DNA from: DATMYQ01 sp035560935
GTDB lineage: Bacteria > Bacillota > Negativicutes > Sporomusales > Sporomusaceae
NCBI GenBank assembly: GCA_035560935.1
Contig: DATMYQ010000265.1
Location: 1 to 11,161 of the forward strand
DNA length: 11,161 nucleotides
Reading direction: 5' to 3'
Notes under the pieces: generated by a model
The model's database searches: none
What the model saw: only the letters and a program-made list of their open reading frames with translations
What the model was told of the DNA's origin: nothing
Shown here: positions 6,652 to 11,161 of the stretch, in pieces
Numbering within the stretch: position 1 is the first letter of the stretch
How the letters are laid out: every line of letters starts with the position of its first letter
Position numbers and translations under genes: made by a program

Positions 6652-7944
6652 GTGAATAAAATGGCGTTAAACTGGCTTTATAGCCAATTGCCGGAACTGG
6701 TGGACAAGGGCGTGTTGTCCGCGGAGACGGCGGAACGAATCCGGGAATATTACGGACCGCCGCCGGCGGGGCTGGTGCGCTGGACCGTGATGACGGTGTT
6801 TGGTTTGATTGGCTGCGTGTTATTGGGACTGGGGATCATCCTTATCCTGGGGCATAATTGGGACCGGCTGGATCATCTGACCCGACTGTTGATTTCACTC
6901 GGCTTGCTTTTGGCAGCGCAGGGCGCGGCGGCCCTCGCCCTTTGGCGCAAAAAAGACAGCGTCGCCTGGCGGGAAGGGGCGGCGAGCTTTTTGATGCTGG
7001 CGGTGGGAGCTTCCATTGCTTTGGTGGGGCAAACATATCATTTGGCCGACGACTTCAAAACTTTCGTACTGGTCTGGATGCTGTTGTCCTGGCCGCTGGT
7101 CTATCTGATGGATGCTAAAAGTGTGGCCGGAATGTATTTGGTGGGCATCACAGCCTGGATGGCATCCGTACAGGATTTAGGGACGACCAAGCAAATGGTA
7201 TGGGCTCTTATGGCAGTGCTTTTACCTTATTATGGGCGGTTGCTGAAAACCGACCGTTACAGCCATTCGGCTGTGGTGCTGTCATGGATGCTGATTCTGT
7301 GTTTTTATATCTGTTTTCATATGAGCGGGGAAAAACATTTATGGAAATTATTATATTCGTTACTGTTTTCGGCCACTTATTTCGTCGGTCTGCTTTGGTT
7401 TGGAGACGGGGAACGAAATTGGAAACAGCCGTTTCAGGCAGTAGGGTTGCTGGGCAGCGTGGGCATGGCCTATTTTCTGTCCTTTAAGATGTCCTGGTCG
7501 AACGTTTATTTGAGCCCTGTGTTAGCTGATGCCAGCAGAGAGGAATGTTTCCTGGCGCTGGGGCTGGCGCTGCTGCTTGCCGGCTTAGCCATTCTGCTGA
7601 AAAAAAGAGGCCTGGTGCGGACGGGACTGAACGGGGCGCTGCCGGTGGTGGTAGCAGGGGGCTACTGGCTGCATTCATTAAATCAAAGCGGCATGTACGC
7701 GGCAGCCTTGTTGAGCTTTTATTTGCTGGGGCTGAGCATCAGCCTGATTTGGCAAGGGGCCCGGGAAACCAGACTCGGTCTGCTGAACCTGGGGATGATG
7801 ATGCTGGCGGCATTGGTGTTGTTGCGTTTCTTTGATTTTAACTACAGCTTTATCGTCCGGGGTGTGGCTTTTATTTTCCTCGGTCTGGCATTTCTGATTG
7901 TCAACTGGGTGATGTCCCGCCGCAAAAAAGGGGTGGAGCAATGA
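6652..7944 (+). CDS. DUF2157-family polytopic membrane protein
   Basis: A 430-residue membrane protein of unknown function. Residues 5-36 are a cytoplasmic helical segment with the usual DUF2157 pattern (short amphipathic helices ending near REYYG). They are followed by a first membrane segment at about 45-68 (TVMTVFGLIG to LILGHNW) and roughly ten to twelve further hydrophobic segments to the end, which closes on a basic SRRKKG tail. GTG 6652 is chosen because AAGGTGAT lies about five bases upstream; ATG 6661 would have a poorer spacing. The stop overlaps the next start as ATGA (7941-7944), implying translational coupling. The neighbour is the GDYXXLXY-type protein that usually accompanies this family, so the two probably act together at the membrane. 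No enzymatic motif is visible. Confidence 0.82.
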   Translation: MNKMALNWLYSQLPELVDKGVLSAETAERIREYYGPPPAGLVRWTVMTVFGLIGCVLLGLGIILILGHNWDRLDHLTRLLISLGLLLAAQGAAALALWRKKDSVAWREGAASFLMLAVGASIALVGQTYHLADDFKTFVLVWMLLSWPLVYLMDAKSVAGMYLVGITAWMASVQDLGTTKQMVWALMAVLLPYYGRLLKTDRYSHSAVVLSWMLILCFYICFHMSGEKHLWKLLYSLLFSATYFVGLLWFGDGERNWKQPFQAVGLLGSVGMAYFLSFKMSWSNVYLSPVLADASREECFLALGLALLLAGLAILLKKRGLVRTGLNGALPVVVAGGYWLHSLNQSGMYAAALLSFYLLGLSISLIWQGARETRLGLLNLGMMMLAALVLLRFFDFNYSFIVRGVAFIFLGLAFLIVNWVMSRRKKGVEQ

Positions 7945-8489
7945 AAAACAGCAAAGTTGTTCGGGGTATCTTTATTATGCTGGCCCTCCTTCAACTGTCG
8001 GTGCCGTTGTATATGGCGTGGCGTTGGGAAGATATCCTGCAAACCGGCACCGCCTATCAATGGCGGACGGCACCGGTGGATCCCAATGATGCGTTACGGG
8101 GGCGTTATATTGATTTGCGCTTCAAAGAAACCAAAGGCCCTGTGAAAAGCAGTGACGAGATCCATCAGGGGCAGACCGTGTACGCGCTGCTTGGCAAAGA
8201 CGGCGATGGATTTGCCTATATTACCGGCATTGGCCCGCAGCCGCCGGCGGCAGGTGACTATGTGGAAGCGCGGGCCGGTTACAAGACCGGCGGCGGGCTA
8301 TGGAGCATAACGCTGCCCTTTAAACGTTTTTATCTGCGGGAAGATTTGGCGCCAGAAGCAGAAAAGGCGTATCAGCGCAGTGCCGACAAGGGTGGCAAGG
8401 TGACCGTGAAGATTAAGAACGGCATGGGCGTTATCGAACAACTGTATATCGGCGAACAAAGCATTGAGGACTATTTGCGGGGAAGATAG
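7941..8489 (+). CDS. GDYXXLXY-type membrane-anchored protein
   Basis: A 182-residue protein with one N-terminal hydrophobic segment (about residues 9-27), acting as an uncleaved signal anchor, and an extracytoplasmic soluble part. The family motif, normally LRGDYxxLxY, appears as LRGRYIDLRF (residues 52-61): the aspartate is replaced by arginine and the final tyrosine by phenylalanine. A second conserved patch is RFYLREDLAPEAEKAY (129-144), followed by a short beta-rich end (VTVKIKNGMGVIEQLYI). Its start overlaps the DUF2157 stop by four bases, so the two are made together. The function of the pair is unknown. No terminator is apparent after the stop, and read-through into the next gene is possible. 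Confidence 0.78.
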   Translation: MKNSKVVRGIFIMLALLQLSVPLYMAWRWEDILQTGTAYQWRTAPVDPNDALRGRYIDLRFKETKGPVKSSDEIHQGQTVYALLGKDGDGFAYITGIGPQPPAAGDYVEARAGYKTGGGLWSITLPFKRFYLREDLAPEAEKAYQRSADKGGKVTVKIKNGMGVIEQLYIGEQSIEDYLRGR

Positions 8490-8503
8490 GTAAAAAATAT
8501 TAT
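8475..8503 (+). promoter_or_regulatory. Weak candidate promoter for the AraC/TIM-barrel gene
   Basis: TTGCGG (8475-8480), a 17-base spacer and TATTAT (8498-8503) overlap the end of the preceding gene. A start near 8510 would give a leader of about 60 bases. The -35 matches only in TTG. The 79-base gap has no clear terminator, so the gene could also be read from the DUF2157 promoter. Confidence 0.3.
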
Positions 8504-8568
8504 TTAGAAACGATGAGGAGAATAAGCTGTCGATAGACACCTTCTGAAAACTGAAGGGATGTGTAAAA

Positions 8569-9771
8569 GTGACGCTGCCACGGGAACAAATACTGAACAA
8601 ACTAAAAGCACAAATTCGAATGACCGGACATATCATTGGCGTTGCTGTGGGGGCGGGAATTTCCGCAAAATATGCGGTCAAAGGCGGTGCGGATTTGTTG
8701 CTGGCCCTGAATTCCGGGCGGTTCCGGCAAATGGGACAGTCGTCAATGGCGGGGTGGTTGCCGTTTGCCAATTCCAATGAACTGGTGATGGAATTTGGTA
8801 CGCGGGAAATTCTGCCGGTGGCTAATAATATTCCCGTTATTTTTGGACTGAATGCGACCGATCCGACGATTGAACTGGATCCCTATATTGACGCTATCCG
8901 GGGGCGGGGATTCTCCGGCATTAACAATTTCCCCACCATCGGCATGCTGGACGGACAATTCCGGGAAGCACTGGAGGAAACCGGATTGTCGTTCGCGCAG
9001 GAGGTGGAAGCGGTATGTCTGGCCCACAGCAAGGATCTTTTTGCGCTGGCCTTCGTGTTTGACGCACAGCAGGCCAAGGCCATGCTGCGGGCTGGGGCCG
9101 ATTTAATCTGTGCTCACTTAGGTTTGACCAAAGGCGGCTACATTGGGGCCAAAAAAGTATTGTCGCTTCAGTCGGCGAAAGATGTGGCCAACGACATTTT
9201 CCGCGTTTGCGATGAAGTGAATCCGGATGTCATCAAAATGATTTATGGCGGACCGGTAAAAACCCCCATTGATCTTAGCTTTATGTATAACAATACGAAG
9301 ACGATGGGTTATATCGGCGGATCTTCGTTTGAAAGAATACCATCCGAGGACGCGATCATCAACATTACCAGCGCTTTCAAAAAAACGGGCGATATTGCTC
9401 AGGATCAACTTCATATCAAGATGGTGGAAGGGATCAAAAATCACTATGACTACGTTGATTTTATCAAAGAGTATGTTATGGTGAACTATATGAATGAAGT
9501 TTTATTCGCGGACTTGGCCCGCGTCGCCCACATTTCCCGCTCACATTTAAGTACCTTGTTTAAACGGGAGGTGGGGTGCACATTCCCGGAGTATCTGGTG
9601 CAGTTCCGGATCAATAAGGCAAAAGAAGCAATGACGGTGAACCATGTCAAGCTGAACGAAGTGGCCAGCATGGTTGGCTTTAGCGACTATGCGCATTTCA
9701 GTAAAACCTTTAAAAAAGTGACGGGAATTTCCCCGGTGCAATATCAGCGGCAGTTCAAGCATATTGAGTGA
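8569..9771 (+). CDS. PEP-hydrolase-like TIM barrel fused to an AraC-type DNA-binding domain
   Basis: A 400-residue putative transcription regulator whose sensor is an enzyme-like fold. Residues 1-272 match the phosphoenolpyruvate-hydrolase-like TIM barrel family, the fold also predicted for the C-terminal half of plant Tm-1 proteins. Recognisable pieces are GVAVGAGISAKYAVKGGAD (24-42), NSGRFRQMGQ (48-57), GLNATDP (93-99), NNFPTIG (119-125), AHLGLTKGG (182-190), YGGPVKTPID (226-235) and GGSSFERIPSEDAI (250-263). A linker leads to a full AraC domain (about 298-398). Its first helix-turn-helix lies near 311-333 (LFADLARVAHISRSHLSTLF) and its second near 362-384; the signature GFSDYAHFSKTFKKVTGISP runs 370-389. 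GTG 8569 is used because AGGG (8555-8558) lies ten bases upstream and an in-frame TGA at 8545 prevents extension. The Tm-1-like gene follows, so the barrel may bind a metabolite of that pathway and control it. Whether it retains catalysis is unknown. Confidence 0.9.
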   Translation: MTLPREQILNKLKAQIRMTGHIIGVAVGAGISAKYAVKGGADLLLALNSGRFRQMGQSSMAGWLPFANSNELVMEFGTREILPVANNIPVIFGLNATDPTIELDPYIDAIRGRGFSGINNFPTIGMLDGQFREALEETGLSFAQEVEAVCLAHSKDLFALAFVFDAQQAKAMLRAGADLICAHLGLTKGGYIGAKKVLSLQSAKDVANDIFRVCDEVNPDVIKMIYGGPVKTPIDLSFMYNNTKTMGYIGGSSFERIPSEDAIINITSAFKKTGDIAQDQLHIKMVEGIKNHYDYVDFIKEYVMVNYMNEVLFADLARVAHISRSHLSTLFKREVGCTFPEYLVQFRINKAKEAMTVNHVKLNEVASMVGFSDYAHFSKTFKKVTGISPVQYQRQFKHIE

Positions 9772-9789
9772 TAAGCGATCATGATGGCT

Positions 9790-9846
9790 GCGCCGCTTTT
9801 CATGCCGGTCTGATGAAGATGGTGATGATAAGCGGCGCTTTTGTTT
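9790..9846 (+). terminator. Intrinsic terminator after the AraC/TIM-barrel gene
   Basis: GCGCCGCTT (9790-9798) pairs perfectly with AAGCGGCGC (9830-9838), followed by TTTTGTTT. The loop is long (31 bases), but the 9-bp GC-rich stem and T-run are convincing. It separates the regulator transcript from the Tm-1-like gene, which must then have its own promoter. Confidence 0.75.
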
Positions 9847-9854
9847 CCTGAACA

Positions 9855-9889
9855 GACATAAACACATGAATACCGGACAAATAAACATG
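9855..9889. promoter_or_regulatory. Tandem direct repeat, candidate AraC-family operator
   Basis: GACATAAACACATG (9855-9868) and GACAAATAAACATG (9876-9889) match at 11 of 14 positions and start 21 bp apart, two helical turns. That is the arrangement expected for two half-sites on one face of the DNA bound by an AraC-type dimer. They sit between the regulator's terminator and the Tm-1-like gene. The downstream copy would abut a weak -35/-10 pair (TGGCGA 9888-9893, 17 bases, TATTGT 9911-9916), as in activator-dependent promoters. Confidence 0.45.
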
Positions 9890-9971
9890 GCGATTTATCC
9901 GAATATACGATATTGTGTGATTAATGGGAAATTGCAACAGCGCAGTGAAATAAAGTGATGAGGAGAGGTTT

Positions 9972-11161
9972 ATGATGAAAACGGTTGCGATTGCCGGAAC
10001 CTTTGATTCCAAAAGTCTCGAATTTGCTTTTGTACAGGAGATCCTCGAAAATCTGGGTTTGAAAACCTTTATGATTCATACCGGCGTGTTTGAATCTAAA
10101 TTGGCCGCGGATGTGTCAAATGAGGAAATTGCCCGCATAGTAGGGGCCGATATTAAAGAAATCGCTGCCAGGAAAGACCGGGCCGCCGGCACCGATGTTC
10201 TTTCCCGGGGGCTGGAAAAACTATTGCCGAAACTTTATGCCGAAGGCAAATTTGACGGGATCATTTCCTGCGGCGGCAGCGGCGGAACGGCTTTGGTTAC
10301 TCCCGGTATGCGGGCGCTGCCGGTAGGCGTGCCGAAGGTCATGGTATCGACGGTGGCCGCCGGTGATGTATCTATATATGTGGGAGCCAGCGATATTTTC
10401 ATGTATCCTTCCATTGTGGATGTGGCCGGATTGAATTCGATTTCGACGAAAATCTTTACGAATGCGGCGCTGGCTATTGCCGGTATGCTCAAATTTGAAG
10501 TCAAAACCGTGATGGAAAAGAAACCGTTGATTGCGGCCTCCATGTTCGGCGTGACCACACCCTGCGTCAATCAGGCCCGGGAGTATCTGGAACAGCAGGG
10601 TTATGAGGTGCTGATTTTTCACGCCACCGGCAGCGGCGGCAAAGCGATGGAGGGCCTGATCAAAGACGGCTACATCGAAGGCGTGTTTGATATCACCACC
10701 ACCGAGTGGTGCGATCAGCTGATGGGCGGCAATATGGCCGCCGGAGAGCAGCGCTTGGAAGCGGCGGCGCAAAACGGCATTCCTCAGGTGGTTTCCGTGG
10801 GAGCGTTGGATATGGTGAATTTCGGGCCGATAGCATCGGTGCCGGACAAATACAACGGCCGCAATTTTTATAAACATAATCCAACGGTGACGCTGATGCG
10901 CACCACCGTTGAAGAAAACCGTCAATTGGGTCTGGCTATTGCGGCGAAGCTCAACCTGTGCCGCTCAAAAGCCGCTTTGTTGTTGCCGTTAAAAGGCGTG
11001 TCGATGATTGATGCGCCGGGACAGCCGTTTTATGGTCCGGAAGAAGATGCCATGGTGTTTAAAACACTGAAAGACAACATCACCAATCCTTTGGTTGAGA
11101 TCATCGAAGTGGACGCAAATATCAACGATCCGGAGTTTTCTGATGCAGCAGCCCGTAAATT
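9972..11161 (+). CDS. Tm-1-like ATP-binding domain protein (UPF0261), 3' end cut
   Basis: About 396 residues before the window ends; family members are about 400-410 long, so only a few codons should be missing. The Tm-1-like/UPF0261 family is recognised by the N-terminal AIAGTFDSKSLE (6-17), the glycine-rich ISCGGSGGTALVTPGMRALP (98-117) with following VGVPKVMVST, and the second-domain segments MFGVTTPC and HATGSGGKAMEGL. In plant Tm-1 the equivalent domain binds ATP and is joined to a PEP-hydrolase-like TIM barrel; here that barrel is the preceding gene, fused to an AraC domain. The reaction is not known to me. The start is ATG 9972, six bases after AGGAG (9961-9965); the adjacent ATG 9975 is an alternative. 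Transcription probably begins in the 9890-9930 region, under the direct repeat at 9855-9889. It may head a longer operon continuing to the right. Confidence 0.9.
   Translation, partial: MMKTVAIAGTFDSKSLEFAFVQEILENLGLKTFMIHTGVFESKLAADVSNEEIARIVGADIKEIAARKDRAAGTDVLSRGLEKLLPKLYAEGKFDGIISCGGSGGTALVTPGMRALPVGVPKVMVSTVAAGDVSIYVGASDIFMYPSIVDVAGLNSISTKIFTNAALAIAGMLKFEVKTVMEKKPLIAASMFGVTTPCVNQAREYLEQQGYEVLIFHATGSGGKAMEGLIKDGYIEGVFDITTTEWCDQLMGGNMAAGEQRLEAAAQNGIPQVVSVGALDMVNFGPIASVPDKYNGRNFYKHNPTVTLMRTTVEENRQLGLAIAAKLNLCRSKAALLLPLKGVSMIDAPGQPFYGPEEDAMVFKTLKDNITNPLVEIIEVDANINDPEFSDAAARK

Noticed and set aside
10221..10925. 234-codon minus-strand frame
   Set aside because: Antisense shadow of the Tm-1-like gene; histidine- and arginine-rich composition typical of a shadow frame.
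1..11161. Mobile elements, CRISPR arrays, tRNA or rRNA genes, toxin-antitoxin or phage-defence genes
   Set aside because: Searched by eye on both strands. No transposase, regularly spaced repeats, RNA gene signatures or defence-type domains were found.

Overview
The window reads as a chromosomal segment of an anaerobic Bacillota (Firmicutes) bacterium. Supporting signs are a T-box leader, strong AGGAGG-type ribosome binding sites, TTGACA/TATAAT-like promoters, several intrinsic terminators with U-tracts, roughly even GC content, and a DcuC-type dicarboxylate carrier. A Negativicutes (Sporomusa-like) origin is plausible, but this is inferred from overall character and was not tested.

Layout, left to right. 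(1) The 3' part of a PAS-GGDEF-EAL cyclic-di-GMP enzyme, cut by the left edge. (2) A gap of about 370 bp with a promoter, a strong leader hairpin and a 14-codon mini-ORF, all preceding a DcuC-family transporter gene. (3) A bidirectional terminator shared with a long convergent minus-strand gene. That gene encodes a xylose-isomerase-like TIM barrel fused in one frame to a full acyl-CoA synthetase (AMP-forming). It is preceded by a complete T-box riboswitch whose specifier reads best as CUC (leucine). (4) A divergent promoter region, then a two-gene operon with overlapping stop and start: a DUF2157 membrane protein and a GDYXXLXY-type protein. (5) A phosphoenolpyruvate-hydrolase-like TIM barrel fused to an AraC-type DNA-binding domain, followed by a terminator. 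(6) Two direct repeats 21 bp apart, then a Tm-1-like (UPF0261) ATP-binding gene that runs off the right edge nearly complete.

Two regions stand out. The first is the leucine-type T-box on a fused TIM-barrel/acyl-CoA ligase. It suggests a carboxylic-acid-activating enzyme switched on when charged tRNA-Leu is scarce, for example to make isovaleryl-CoA for reductive leucine synthesis (hypothesis). The second is the pair of Tm-1 halves. In plant Tm-1 the UPF0261 and PEP-hydrolase-like domains lie in one protein. Here they are separate neighbouring genes, and the TIM barrel carries an AraC DNA-binding domain. The 21-bp-spaced repeats upstream of the Tm-1-like gene are a natural candidate operator, which would make the TIM barrel a ligand sensor controlling its own partner.

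The rest is ordinary: a c-di-GMP enzyme, a dicarboxylate carrier and a common uncharacterised membrane operon. No tRNA, rRNA, CRISPR array, insertion sequence or phage gene was seen.
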